A stretch of DNA of 64,000 nucleotides from Pseudomonas sp. KUIN-1 (lineage in GTDB: Bacteria; Pseudomonadota; Gammaproteobacteria; Pseudomonadales; Pseudomonadaceae), in the NCBI RefSeq assembly GCF_009176725.1, contig NZ_AP020337.1, positions 4,285,501 through 4,349,500 on the forward strand, given 5' to 3'. The position numbers were made by a program, and so were the translations under genes. This document shows positions 54,689-63,464 of the stretch, one piece after another; positions within the stretch are counted from its first letter, which is position 1, and each line of letters begins with the position of its first letter. The notes beneath the pieces are model-generated. The model was not told the DNA's origin, searched no databases, and was given only the letters and a program-made list of their open reading frames with translations.

Positions 54689-56353
54689 TTAGTGCGAAAC
54701 CGCACCACTGGCACCCAGCCCCGTCTGCGAGCGGACGAATTGCGGATAGAACAGAGCGCGCTCGCCCTCCGCCGCTTTCGACTTGTCGGTGATGGAGAAG
54801 AACCAGATACCTACGAAGGCGATGGCGATGGCGATGGAAAACAGCGCCGGGTATTCGTAAGGGAAAATGGCTTTCTCGTGGTGCAGGATCTGCACCCAGA
54901 TGGTCGGACCGAGCACCATCAGCACCACTGCACTGATCAGGCCCATCCAGCCGCCGATCATGGCGCCACGGGTGGTCAGGTTTTTCCAGTACATGGAAAG
55001 CAGCAGAATCGGGAAGTTGCAGCTTGCCGCGACCGAGAACGCCAGGCCCACCATGAAGGCGATGTTCTGGCTTTCAAAGGCAATACCCAGAAAGATCGCC
55101 ACGACCGCCAGGGCAATGGTGGTGATTTTCGAGATACGGATCTCGTCCTTCTCGTTGGCTTTGCCTGCCTTGATGACGCTGGCATACAAGTCGTGGGAAA
55201 CCGCCGAAGCACCCGCCAGGGTCAGACCGGCAACCACTGCCAGAATGGTGGCGAAAGCGACTGCCGAGATGAAGCCCAGGAACAGACTGCCACCGACCGC
55301 ATCGGCCAGATGAACCGCAGCCATGTTGTTACCGCCCAACAAGGCGCCTGCTGCATCCTTGAACGCCGGATTGGTGCTGACCAGCAGGATCGCGCCGAAA
55401 CCGATGATGAAGGTCAGGATGTAGAAGTAACCGATAAAGCCGGTTGCGTAGAGCACCGACTTGCGGGCTTCCTTGGCATCGCTCACGGTGAAGAAGCGCA
55501 TCAGGATGTGTGGCAGGCCCGCAGTACCGAACATCAGGGCCAGACCCAGCGAGAACGCCGAGATCGGGTCTTTCACCAGCCCGCCAGGGCTCATGATCGC
55601 TTCACCTTTTGGGTGAACCTTGATCGCTTCGGAGAACAGCATGTTGAAGTCGAAGTTGACGTGCTTCATGACCATCAATGCCATGAACGACGCACCGGAC
55701 AGCAACATCACCGCCTTGATGATCTGCACCCAGGTGGTAGCGAGCATGCCGCCGAACAGCACATAGAGGCACATCAGGATACCGACCAGCACCACCGCAA
55801 CGGCGTAGTCCAGACCGAACAGCAACTGGATCAGCTTGCCGGCACCGACCATCTGCGCAATCAGGTAAAACGCCACCACCACCAGCGAGCCGCAGGCAGA
55901 CAGGGTGCGAATTTCCTTTTGCTTGAGGCGGTACGACGCCACATCGGCAAAGGTGTATTTACCCAGGTTGCGCAGGCGTTCGGCGATCAGGAACAGGATG
56001 ATCGGCCAGCCTACCAGGAAGCCGATCGAGTAGATCAGGCCATCGTAGCCGGAGGTGTAGACCAGCGCGGAAATACCCAGAAAGGACGCTGCCGACATGT
56101 AGTCACCGGCGATCGCCAGACCGTTCTGGAAGCCGGTGATCTTGCCACCTGCCGAGTAATAGTCCGACGCTGTCTTGTTCTTTTTCGATGCCCAGTAGGT
56201 GATGTACAGCGTGAAAGCGACGAAGACCACGAACATGACGATCGCGGCGACGTTCAGGGGTTGTTTCTGCACTGCACCCGTCAACGCGTCTGCCGCCCAG
56301 AGGGTCGGCGCGAAGGCGGCCAGGCCAAGTGCTGCTGATAGGCGCCGGATCAT
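54689..56353 (-). CDS. actP: Cation/acetate symporter ActP
   Basis: 554 residues, sodium:solute symporter family with about 13-14 membrane helices and a cleavable-looking N-terminal segment (LGLAAFAPTLWA). Family motifs: YYSAGGKITGFQNGLAIAGDYMSAASFLG at 67-95 area and GTAGLPHILMRFFTV. It imports acetate and other short carboxylates with Na+/H+. It overlaps the DUF485 gene by 4 bp (ATGA), the usual pair. Acetate uptake genes in pseudomonads are typically under catabolite control (Crc) and CbrAB-linked signals, and crcX is nearby, but regulation is not shown here. Confidence 0.93.
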   Translation of the reverse strand: MIRRLSAALGLAAFAPTLWAADALTGAVQKQPLNVAAIVMFVVFVAFTLYITYWASKKNKTASDYYSAGGKITGFQNGLAIAGDYMSAASFLGISALVYTSGYDGLIYSIGFLVGWPIILFLIAERLRNLGKYTFADVASYRLKQKEIRTLSACGSLVVVAFYLIAQMVGAGKLIQLLFGLDYAVAVVLVGILMCLYVLFGGMLATTWVQIIKAVMLLSGASFMALMVMKHVNFDFNMLFSEAIKVHPKGEAIMSPGGLVKDPISAFSLGLALMFGTAGLPHILMRFFTVSDAKEARKSVLYATGFIGYFYILTFIIGFGAILLVSTNPAFKDAAGALLGGNNMAAVHLADAVGGSLFLGFISAVAFATILAVVAGLTLAGASAVSHDLYASVIKAGKANEKDEIRISKITTIALAVVAIFLGIAFESQNIAFMVGLAFSVAASCNFPILLLSMYWKNLTTRGAMIGGWMGLISAVVLMVLGPTIWVQILHHEKAIFPYEYPALFSIAIAIAFVGIWFFSITDKSKAAEGERALFYPQFVRSQTGLGASGAVSH

Positions 56354-56661
56354 TGCTGAGCCTCCTTGAGGATCGCGTTGTTCAGGTCATCGAATTCACC
56401 GTTGGCACGGCGAACATAGATGGCCGTCAATATGAACGCGGAAAGGATCAGCCCGACGCCTATCGGCATTCCCCAGGTAATGGTCGAAGTGGGACTTAGT
56501 TTGGCCCCCAGAATATGGGGTCCGTAAGCGATCAAAAGAATAAAGGCCGCATACAGGCCAAGCATGATCGCCGAGAGAATCCAGGCGAAACGCTCTCTTT
56601 TGGAGACCAGCTCCTTGAAACGGGGGCTGTTTTGAATCGAGAGGTAAATGCTGTCGTTCAT
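56350..56661 (-). CDS. DUF485 (YjcH-family) small membrane protein
   Basis: 103 residues with two membrane helices (about 28-50 and 64-88) and a polar C-terminus. It is the constant partner of ActP, encoded upstream and overlapping it by 4 bp. Its exact role in acetate transport is unknown. Confidence 0.92.
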   Translation of the reverse strand: MNDSIYLSIQNSPRFKELVSKRERFAWILSAIMLGLYAAFILLIAYGPHILGAKLSPTSTITWGMPIGVGLILSAFILTAIYVRRANGEFDDLNNAILKEAQQ

Positions 56662-56836
56662 TGTTTTTGTCCTCGCAGCACAGATGAGATGTCACGTAAC
56701 GCACTTTAGTCGGGTCCGGCGCGCACTCCAGACGACCTTAGTATTAGAACGACATTAGCTGTAGATACCTCTTCTCGCACGGCCTGGACCCGCCGGCAGT
56801 CGGTCGCACGGAAAATACTTCGGAGCGGAAAAACGA

Positions 56837-56868
56837 AAGGCCGTCTGGCGATAACACCAGACGGCCTT
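56837..56868 (-). terminator. Intrinsic terminator of betX
   Basis: A perfect 12-bp stem (AAGGCCGTCTGG / CCAGACGGCCTT) with an 8-nt loop; on the minus strand it is followed by TTTCGTTTTT. It lies 28 bp after the betX stop. Confidence 0.9.
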
Positions 56869-56895
56869 GAGAAGGGCTATTCAGACACTTTGCGA

Positions 56896-57750
56896 CTATT
56901 TGGCAGTCCATGCGGCGACGCGGTCCGGGTGCTTGGCGACCCAGTCCTTTGCTGCCGCTTCAGGTTTGGCACCGTCCTGAATCGCCAGCATCACTTCACC
57001 GATTTCGTCCTTGGATGCCCACTGGAATTTTTTCAGGAAGGCCACGACCTCAGGCGCTTTTTTCTCCAGCCCCAGGCTGGCAACGTTGTCGACGGTTTCA
57101 GCCTCGCCATAGACACCTTTCGGGTCGTCCAGGAAACGCAGTTTCCACTTGGCGAACATCCAGTGCGGCACCCAGCCGGTAACCACGATGGATTTCTTCG
57201 CCTTCTCTGCGCGGGTCAGCTCGGCGATCATGCCTGCGCCGGAGCTCGCCTGCAGCTTATAGCCGTCCAGACCGTAGTCCTTGATGGCCTGATCGGTCTT
57301 GAGCATCACGCCCGAGCCCGCATCGATCCCGGTGATCTTCTTGCTGAAGGAGGCATCAGTCTTCAGGTCTTCGATGGTTTTGGCCTTGACGTACTCAGGC
57401 ACGATCAAGCCAATCTTGGCGTCCTTGAAGTTGGGGCCGTAGTTGACGACCTGATCCTTGTACTTGGCGTAGTACTCGCCATGCGTGCCCGGAAGCCACG
57501 CAGACAGCATCAGGTCCAGCTTGTCGGTTGCCACCGCCTGCCACATGATCCCTGCAGCGACAGACTGCAACTTGACGTCATAGCCAAGCTTTTGCTTGAT
57601 CACCTCGGAAGCCACGAAGGTGGTGGCGACACTGTCGGACCAGCCTTCCACATAGCCAATGGTCAGGGTCTTGGTTTCGGCAATCGCCAGCGTGGAGCTG
57701 ACCGCAAGTACCAGAGCGGCACCCGCCCCCAGTATTTTTCGCATCATCAT
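56896..57750 (-). CDS. betX: Orphan glycine betaine-binding periplasmic protein
   Basis: 284 residues from ATG 57750 (GGGGAAG upstream); an open extension to 57870 has no start signal. A signal peptide ends at about 22 (LAIA). It belongs to the OpuAC family of ABC substrate-binding proteins, with Trp residues that form the quaternary-amine cage (GYVEGWSDS, SAWLPGTHGEYY, TGWVPHWMF). It captures betaine in the periplasm for a permease encoded elsewhere (CbcWV in other pseudomonads). It sits beside DUF485-actP, the same arrangement as betX in P. aeruginosa, which supports the name over caiX or cbcX. Confidence 0.85.
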   Translation of the reverse strand: MMMRKILGAGAALVLAVSSTLAIAETKTLTIGYVEGWSDSVATTFVASEVIKQKLGYDVKLQSVAAGIMWQAVATDKLDLMLSAWLPGTHGEYYAKYKDQVVNYGPNFKDAKIGLIVPEYVKAKTIEDLKTDASFSKKITGIDAGSGVMLKTDQAIKDYGLDGYKLQASSGAGMIAELTRAEKAKKSIVVTGWVPHWMFAKWKLRFLDDPKGVYGEAETVDNVASLGLEKKAPEVVAFLKKFQWASKDEIGEVMLAIQDGAKPEAAAKDWVAKHPDRVAAWTAK

Positions 57751-58260
57751 TGTCGCTTCCCCGGAAGTCTGCACCGACGGTTGTCGGAACATGGTTAACG
57801 TTGTTCTCCAGACCGCCCTCGCGCCCGACCTTGGGGCACGCGGCGCCTTGCACGTTTTTATCGCTGCCACGCGCAGTCAAACGCACCGCAACGCCACCCT
57901 GATCATCGACCTGCGGAACAGGCAGGCATGCTCTGTCTGCGACACTGGGGCAATGGGAAACGACAACAACGAGCCATCAACGACAACGCGCCCCGAAAAA
58001 CGCCTTGATCCGGCCATCAACAGCTGAGGACGCTGCTTCATGCCTATGGGCGAGCCCCCTTCCCCATACCAACGTCGTATAGACGGTAGAGAACTGCAGC
58101 GCACCACTCTGGCTCATGTTTCGAAGGACACACGATGTGTTACCGCAGCTTCACGATCACCGACGCGAACGGGTAACACGGAAACATTTTTTCCGGCTCC
58201 ATGACCAGCCAACAATCATCAGAATCCGCAAATTACTGATTTTAAAGGTTTTTAAAAAAC
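57751..58260. promoter_or_regulatory. Intergenic region with CbrB-type half-sites upstream of crcX
   Basis: TGTTAC (58138-58143) and GTAACA (58173-58178) are inverted half-sites 29 bp apart, located 85-120 bp before the sigma-54 promoter, the normal position for a NtrC-family activator. They match the TGTTAC/GTAACA elements recognised by CbrB. No protein gene is supported here; open frames on the plus strand lack signals. Confidence 0.6.
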
Positions 58261-58276
58261 TGGCACGGGTCCTGCT
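58261..58276 (+). promoter_or_regulatory. Sigma-54 promoter of crcX
   Basis: TGGCACGGGTCCTGCT: GG at 58262-58263 and GC at 58274-58275 are 10 bp apart as required by RpoN. The expected transcription start is near 58286. Confidence 0.85.
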
Positions 58277-58285
58277 ATATCTCTG

Positions 58286-58677
58286 GTACAACAAAAACAA
58301 CAAATGATGCGGCAAACCAATAAAAACAAGACGTAACGGCTCTGACACAACAAGAACAAAACGGACAGAGGCGCAGCTAACAGATTTTTTTGGAGTGGAT
58401 CAGCTTTACAGGGCCCTTTCAATGAAAGGCCTCGCGACCGGACCGAGAACAATAAAACTACCGTCAGGTAGCTCCAGAACCGGTGGGATCACGCTGTTGT
58501 GCAGGCAGGTGATTAAAGCGAATCAGCGCTCAAAAAAATACGTTTGCTCTTGACCCCGGATAGGGGTCGCACAACAACGCTGTAAAGGGACTGGTCGCCA
58601 ACAACAATAACAGGCCGCCCTATAACAATAAAAAGAGCACGTGAACCACATTGGAGGAGAGCTACGGCTCTCCTTTG
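58286..58677 (+). ncRNA. crcX: CrcX small RNA (Hfq/Crc-sequestering)
   Basis: A transcript of about 390 nt from the sigma-54 promoter, with no ORF. It starts with ACAACAAAAACAACAAATG and holds several more CA (AAnAAnAA-type) motifs: near 58313, 58347, 58450, 58570, 58602 and 58624. It ends in a hairpin (GGAGAGC, UACG loop, GGCTCTCC-type arm at 58656-58673), a UNCG tetraloop like that of CrcZ. CrcX and CrcZ bind Hfq/Crc and relieve catabolite repression when good carbon sources are missing, under CbrAB and RpoN. Identification as CrcX rather than CrcZ rests on the absence of cbrB next to it. Ends are estimates. Confidence 0.82.
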
Positions 58678-58680
58678 TGC
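58656..58680 (+). terminator. UACG-loop terminator hairpin of crcX
   Basis: GGAGAGC and GCTCTCC pair in 7 bp around TACG, closed by C-G, followed by TTTG. Confidence 0.7.
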
Positions 58681-58930
58681 TTTCCGCGAGCTGGAAAATC
58701 CGCCTCCAGGCCATGGTCTGCCAACCTTTACCAGCAGTGCAAACGTCGCGCCGGGGCAGCAAATACGCTAGTCACGCAAAAATAAACCGCATATCTGCAT
58801 TGCAAAATCCAAAGAACGTGTATTGTTCCGTCATATTTACAGGATTAACCAGTGGATGGGGCACTTTGGCACTACACCTTGGTCATAGCCTGCGTATTTC
58901 ATCAGCACTTCTTTCCCAAGGGATTTAGTC

Positions 58931-60229
58931 ATGCTCCGTTTTCTGCGCCTCGCCACTGTTATAGGTGGCTTGTGTTTAAGTGCGTCCGCTCTGGCAACCA
59001 ACGTCGACTCCGCCACCTATGGCTACCCGCTGACTAATCCGTTCGAAGCGACCATTGCGACCACACCGCCCGCTCTGCGCCCCGACCTGCCTGACGATGA
59101 AGATATCGATCAGGATGTCTACACCCTGAACCTGCATCCCGAGCGCGAGTTCACCCTGCCCGACAACTTCTGGGCGGTGAAGAAGTTGCACTATCGCCTG
59201 GCCAAGCAGGACCACGCTGCCCCGCTGATCTTCCTGATCGCCGGCACCGGCGCGCCGTATAACAGCACGATCAATGAATTCCTGAAAAAGCTCTATTACG
59301 GCGCGGGCTACCACGTCGTACAGCTGTCTTCGCCCACCAGCTATGACTTCATGACCTCGGCCTCGCGCTTTGCGACTCCTGGTGTCTCCACCGACGACGC
59401 AGAAGACATTTATCGCGTCATGCAGGCCATTCGGGCTCAGCAGGCGCAACTGCCGGTAACCGACTATTATCTGACCGGTTACAGCCTTGGGGCACTGAAT
59501 GCTGCATTCGTCAGCAAACTGGATGAAACCCGCCGCAGCTTCAACTTCAAGAAAGTCCTGCTGCTCAACCCGCCGGTCAATCTCTACACCTCGATCAGCA
59601 ACCTCGACAAACTGGTGCAGACCAACGTCAAGGGTATCAACAACACCACCACGTTCTATGAACTGGTGCTGGCCAAGCTGACCCGCTACTTCCGCCAAAA
59701 AGGCTACATCGACCTCAACGATGCACTGCTGTTCGACTTCCAGCAGTCCAAGCAGCACCTGACCAATGAACAGATGGCGATGCTGATCGGTACCTCGTTC
59801 CGCTTCTCGTCGGCTGATATCGCGTTCACCTCCGACCTGATCAACCGTCGTGGCCTGATTACACCACCGAAATTCCCGATCACCGAAGGCACCAGCCTGA
59901 CGCCGTTCCTCAAGCGTGCCCTGCAGTGCGACTTCGATTGCTACCTGACCGAACAGGTCATCCCGATGTGGCGCGCGCGCACCGACGGCGGTAGCCTTCT
60001 GCAACTGGTCGACCAGGTCAGCCTCTATGCACTCAAGGACTACCTGCACAGCAACACCAAGATTGCCGTCATGCACAACGCTGACGACGTGATCCTGGGC
60101 TCGGGTGACCTCGGCTTCCTGCGCAAGACCTTTGGCGATCGCCTGACCGTTTACCCGTACGGCGGGCATTGCGGCAACCTTAATTACCGCGTCAACACCG
60201 ACGCCATGCTGGAGTTTTTCCGTGGCTAA
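58931..60229 (+). CDS. Secreted alpha/beta-hydrolase, co-transcribed with mlaA
   Basis: 432 residues with a signal peptide (about 1-22, LSASALA). The nucleophile elbow GYSLGALNAAF is at about 190-200, the oxyanion-side loop LIFLIAGTGAPYNST at about 100-114, a late Asp (NADDVILGSGD) near 385 and a His (GGHCGNL) near 414, giving a Ser-Asp-His triad. It is a periplasmic serine hydrolase, possibly a lipase or esterase; the exact substrate is unknown. It overlaps mlaA by 8 bp, so it may act on phospholipids or in outer-membrane lipid balance; that is inference from context. AAGGGAT precedes ATG 58931. Confidence 0.82.
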   Translation: MLRFLRLATVIGGLCLSASALATNVDSATYGYPLTNPFEATIATTPPALRPDLPDDEDIDQDVYTLNLHPEREFTLPDNFWAVKKLHYRLAKQDHAAPLIFLIAGTGAPYNSTINEFLKKLYYGAGYHVVQLSSPTSYDFMTSASRFATPGVSTDDAEDIYRVMQAIRAQQAQLPVTDYYLTGYSLGALNAAFVSKLDETRRSFNFKKVLLLNPPVNLYTSISNLDKLVQTNVKGINNTTTFYELVLAKLTRYFRQKGYIDLNDALLFDFQQSKQHLTNEQMAMLIGTSFRFSSADIAFTSDLINRRGLITPPKFPITEGTSLTPFLKRALQCDFDCYLTEQVIPMWRARTDGGSLLQLVDQVSLYALKDYLHSNTKIAVMHNADDVILGSGDLGFLRKTFGDRLTVYPYGGHCGNLNYRVNTDAMLEFFRG

Positions 60230-61034
60230 ACGTCTTTTACTTCTTGCCGCTCTGCTCTGTGCCGGCACAGTCCAGGCCGCTGACGCGGATACCAGCAACA
60301 AGGCTCAGCACCCGGCCACGGTGGCCCGTCAGACCGATGCTGACGGCTTTACCCAGCCTCTGAAGTCGCTGCAATTCAACCCGGGGCTGGATCAGCGTGA
60401 GTTCGAGCGCGCCTCCATCAACGCACTGGAAGTCTATGATCCGCTGGAATCCTGGAACCGCCGGGTCTACCACTTCAACTACCGTTTCGATGAATGGGTA
60501 TTCCTGCCGGTCGTGGACGGCTACCGCTACATCACCCCTGGCTTCGTGCGCAGCGGTGTGAGCAACTTTTTCAGCAACCTGGGTGACGTCTCCAACCTGC
60601 TGAACAGCCTGCTGCAGTTCAAGGGCGAGCGCTCGCTGGACACCACTGGCCGTCTGCTGCTCAACACCACCATCGGCATCGCCGGTCTGTGGGACCCGGC
60701 GACCATGATGGGCCTGCCGCGCCAGAGCGAAGACTTCGGCCAGACCCTGGGCTTCTACGGTGTGCCGTCCGGGCCTTATCTGGTGTTGCCATTGTTCGGT
60801 CCATCGAACCTGCGTGACACCGGCGGCATGCTGTTCGATTACACGGCTGAAAACCAGATCAACTTCCTCAACGTGGCCGAAGTCAGCAGCGACCATCCGG
60901 AAATCACCGTGTTGCGTGCCATTGACCGCCGTTACGTCACCAGCTTCCGTTACGGCCAGCTCAACTCGCCGTTCGAGTATGAAAAAGTGCGCTACGTCTA
61001 CACCGAGTCGCGCAAGCTGCAGATCGCCGAATAA
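60222..61034 (+). CDS. mlaA: MlaA/VacJ outer-membrane lipid asymmetry protein
   Basis: 270 residues. A signal sequence (about 1-19, LLLLAALLCAGTVQA) precedes the MlaA fold, with family motifs VYDPLESWNRRVYHFNYRFDE at about 70-90, GLPRQSEDFGQTLGFYGV and LPLFGPSNLRDTGG. MlaA, with OmpC-type porins, removes mislocalised phospholipids from the outer leaflet and passes them to MlaC. The usual lipobox is not clear: the Cys sits in LLCAG and the -1 position is Leu, so the protein may be cleaved by signal peptidase I. It overlaps the hydrolase gene by 8 bp and is followed by a terminator. Confidence 0.9.
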   Translation: MAKRLLLLAALLCAGTVQAADADTSNKAQHPATVARQTDADGFTQPLKSLQFNPGLDQREFERASINALEVYDPLESWNRRVYHFNYRFDEWVFLPVVDGYRYITPGFVRSGVSNFFSNLGDVSNLLNSLLQFKGERSLDTTGRLLLNTTIGIAGLWDPATMMGLPRQSEDFGQTLGFYGVPSGPYLVLPLFGPSNLRDTGGMLFDYTAENQINFLNVAEVSSDHPEITVLRAIDRRYVTSFRYGQLNSPFEYEKVRYVYTESRKLQIAE

Positions 61035-61046
61035 GCGTAACGCAGT

Positions 61047-61088
61047 AAAACGACGGCCAGCCGGAGTGATCGGGCTGGTCGTTTTTTT
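61047..61088 (+). terminator. Intrinsic terminator after mlaA
   Basis: AAAACGAC plus GGCCAGCC pairs with GGGCTGG plus TCGTTTT around a 9-nt loop, followed by a T run. Confidence 0.85.
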
Positions 61089-61168
61089 ATGGGCACTTTT
61101 ACCTGCCTGGTTAATCACATGCCTCAGGCGCAAACGCCTGCGTCATTAACAGACAAAAAGGAATTTCC

Positions 61169-61759
61169 ATGCGCTCTTTCGGTTTCAAGACAATCGTTGT
61201 GTGTATCGCACTGGCAGCGTGCCAGAGCATGGTCAGCGTTCAGGCTGCCACCAAGCCGCAGGCCGCCGCGCCCGCCGCTGCTGCGGTGCAAAACGCTTCA
61301 CTGCTGGGCGGCAAACTGGCCTTCACCATTCCTGCGGGCTACGTACAAGGCGAGATGCCCGAGATTGACGCAAAGGCCAAGGCTCAGGGTGTGACGGGGT
61401 CGCTTTACACCAATGCGGCTGAAAAGCGCGTGTTGATCGTTACCGAAACGCCGATGCCAATGGGCGTGCAGGCCAGCGATAACGATGGCGCAGTACTTGA
61501 TGGGCTGGTCACCGGCATCCTTGCCCAGCAGAGTACCGGCTACAAGGATTTCAAAAAGCTGGGTGACAAGAAGATCGTCAAGAAGAACGGTCTTGGTGTG
61601 CGCCAGCTGGACACCTCGGCGACCATGAGCGACGCCCAGGTGCTGAGCACGTCGATCATCGCGGCATCGGGTACTCGCGCAGCCGTGCTGAACGTGGTCT
61701 CCAATGCAAAGAATCCGAAAGAGCACGCCGCGCTGGTGAAGACCGTTATCGGCCAATGA
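61169..61759 (+). CDS. Predicted lipoprotein of unknown function
   Basis: 196 residues with a lipobox IALAAC (Cys18). An Ala/Gln-rich stretch follows, then a compact domain with the segments GKLAFTIPAGYVQGEMP, GSLYTNAAEKRVLIVTETPM and NPKEHAALVKTVIG. It has the overall pattern of DcrB/LpoB-type periplasmic beta-alpha proteins but no named family was recognised. AAAAAGGAA precedes ATG 61169. Monocistronic: mlaA terminator upstream and 203 bp to the next gene. Confidence 0.75.
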   Translation: MRSFGFKTIVVCIALAACQSMVSVQAATKPQAAAPAAAAVQNASLLGGKLAFTIPAGYVQGEMPEIDAKAKAQGVTGSLYTNAAEKRVLIVTETPMPMGVQASDNDGAVLDGLVTGILAQQSTGYKDFKKLGDKKIVKKNGLGVRQLDTSATMSDAQVLSTSIIAASGTRAAVLNVVSNAKNPKEHAALVKTVIGQ

Positions 61760-61962
61760 TCTGCGGACCGGTCAGCCGGTCCGATGCGACTCAATCCGCC
61801 CGCAACACGCCGAACATTCGCTCGCCCAAGGCCGGCCCCTGGACAGGACGCAGACGAAATTCCAATTAGTGAATTCCAGTCCACAATAAAGGGAAAACTT
61901 GGCAAAGATATAAGCTATTTTCTGCAATAAGCTGGCGGACTTATTTTTAATGGGTCTGCACT

Positions 61963-63165
61963 ATGCCTTCTCTGGAAACCACTGCCTCCGGCGCTCGCAG
62001 CGCAAGCTCGACCGGCGCCGGCTTGTCCATCGCGATTCTGGCCCTGGCCGGCTTCGTGATCGTCACCACTGAATTTCTCATCATCGGTCTGTTGCCTTCG
62101 ATGGCCCGTGATCTGGGAATCTCCATCTCTACTGCCGGTTTGCTGGTGACGCTGTTCGCCTTCACGGTGATGCTCTTTGGCCCACCGCTGACGGCCATGC
62201 TTTCGCACCTGGACCGCAAGCGCACGTTCATCGTCATTCTGCTGATCTTTGCCGCCTCCAACGCACTGGCGGCGGTATCGAGCAATATCTGGGTGCTGGC
62301 GCTGGCACGGTTCATTCCGGCACTGGCCTTGCCAGTGTTCTGGGGCACCGCCAGTGAAACGGCAAGCCTGCTGGCCGGACCGAAGCGCGCTGGCAAGGCC
62401 GTTGCGCAGGTCTACCTCGGTATCTCGGCTGCCATGCTGTTCGGTATCCCGCTGGGTACGGTATTCGCCGATGCCGTGGGCTGGCGCGGGGCATTCTGGG
62501 CTCTGACGTTGCTGTCAGCGTTGATGGCTTTGTTGCTGGCACTGTCGATGCCGCGTATCGAACCTACCGCAAAGGTCGGCCTCGCGGAGCAGGCAAAAAT
62601 TCTTCGGGATCCGTTTTTCCTCGCCAACCTGCTGCTGTCCATCCTGCTGTTCACGGCCATGTTCGGCGCCTATACCTATCTGGCTGATACGCTGGAACGC
62701 ATCGCGGGCATCGAATCGGCTCAAGTGGGTTGGTGGTTGATGGGCTTCGGCGCGGTAGGCCTGATCGGCAATGCCCTGGGTGGACGTTATGTGGACCGCA
62801 GCCCGCTCGGCTCGACCATGGCGTTTGCGCTGCTGCTCGCACTGGGCATGACCGCAAGCGTACCCGCCGCAGGCTCCATGCCGCTGCTTGCCGTGGTACT
62901 GGTGATTTGGGGCATTGCGCACACGGCGTTGTTTCCGATCTGCCAGATCAGGGTGATGAAAGCAGCGCCTCAGGCCCAGGCACTGGCCGGGACCCTGAAT
63001 GTCTCGGCAGCCAATGCCGGCATCGGTCTGGGATCGATCATCGGAGGCCTCACCATCGAGCACCTGGGCCTGGGTGCCGTAGGGTATGTCGCCGCTGTTG
63101 TTGCGCTGCTGTCCATCGGCGTTGCATGGATGACCAGCATGCAGAAAAACAGGGCACCGTTGTAA
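61963..63165 (+). CDS. MFS transporter, DHA1 family
   Basis: 400 residues with 12 predicted membrane helices in two six-helix halves. Loop 2-3 has the MFS motif GPPLTAMLSHLDRKRT, motif C-like region near helix 5 (GIPLGTVFADAVGWRG), as in the DHA1 drug and sugar/purine exporters (PbuE/AraJ/YdhP type). Likely proton-driven efflux of small metabolites; the substrate is not predictable. ATG 61963 lies 203 bp from the lipoprotein gene. Confidence 0.88.
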   Translation: MPSLETTASGARSASSTGAGLSIAILALAGFVIVTTEFLIIGLLPSMARDLGISISTAGLLVTLFAFTVMLFGPPLTAMLSHLDRKRTFIVILLIFAASNALAAVSSNIWVLALARFIPALALPVFWGTASETASLLAGPKRAGKAVAQVYLGISAAMLFGIPLGTVFADAVGWRGAFWALTLLSALMALLLALSMPRIEPTAKVGLAEQAKILRDPFFLANLLLSILLFTAMFGAYTYLADTLERIAGIESAQVGWWLMGFGAVGLIGNALGGRYVDRSPLGSTMAFALLLALGMTASVPAAGSMPLLAVVLVIWGIAHTALFPICQIRVMKAAPQAQALAGTLNVSAANAGIGLGSIIGGLTIEHLGLGAVGYVAAVVALLSIGVAWMTSMQKNRAPL

Positions 63166-63464
63166 CCGCCTGACCGTCGCTTTACTGAATTCGCCGGGCA
63201 GTGTGTCTGCCAACAACCAGACGCCCTGCCCCGGTTATTCACGGTGTATTAGATTGTAAGTTTCGTCATATTTTTGAACGGGTTTTAGCACTGCTTATGT
63301 CATTTAATTGACTTCTAAACAGTGACCCTTCATTAATATGTGGTTATTTGACACCCCTCGGCAAAATACTCTTCCCTTGCCACTAGTGAACGCTCAAACT
63401 CCAGCCTTTCGGTCACGCGGCGTCGATTTCCGACCGATTCGAAAGTAATGTCCGGTAAGAATCT
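63166..63464. other. Interval before the MASE2 gene
   Basis: 299 bp; no gene seen; no strong regulatory motif recognised. Confidence 0.35.

Noticed and set aside
54644..56338. 564-codon plus-strand open frame rich in His/Asp/Gln
   Set aside because: Antisense shadow of actP.
57659..58027. 122-codon plus-strand frame in the betX upstream region
   Set aside because: No start signal; composition like non-coding DNA; lies where CbrB-type sites and promoters are expected.
58976..60301. 441-codon minus-strand open frame
   Set aside because: Antisense to the hydrolase gene, which has a signal peptide, catalytic motifs and translational overlap with mlaA.
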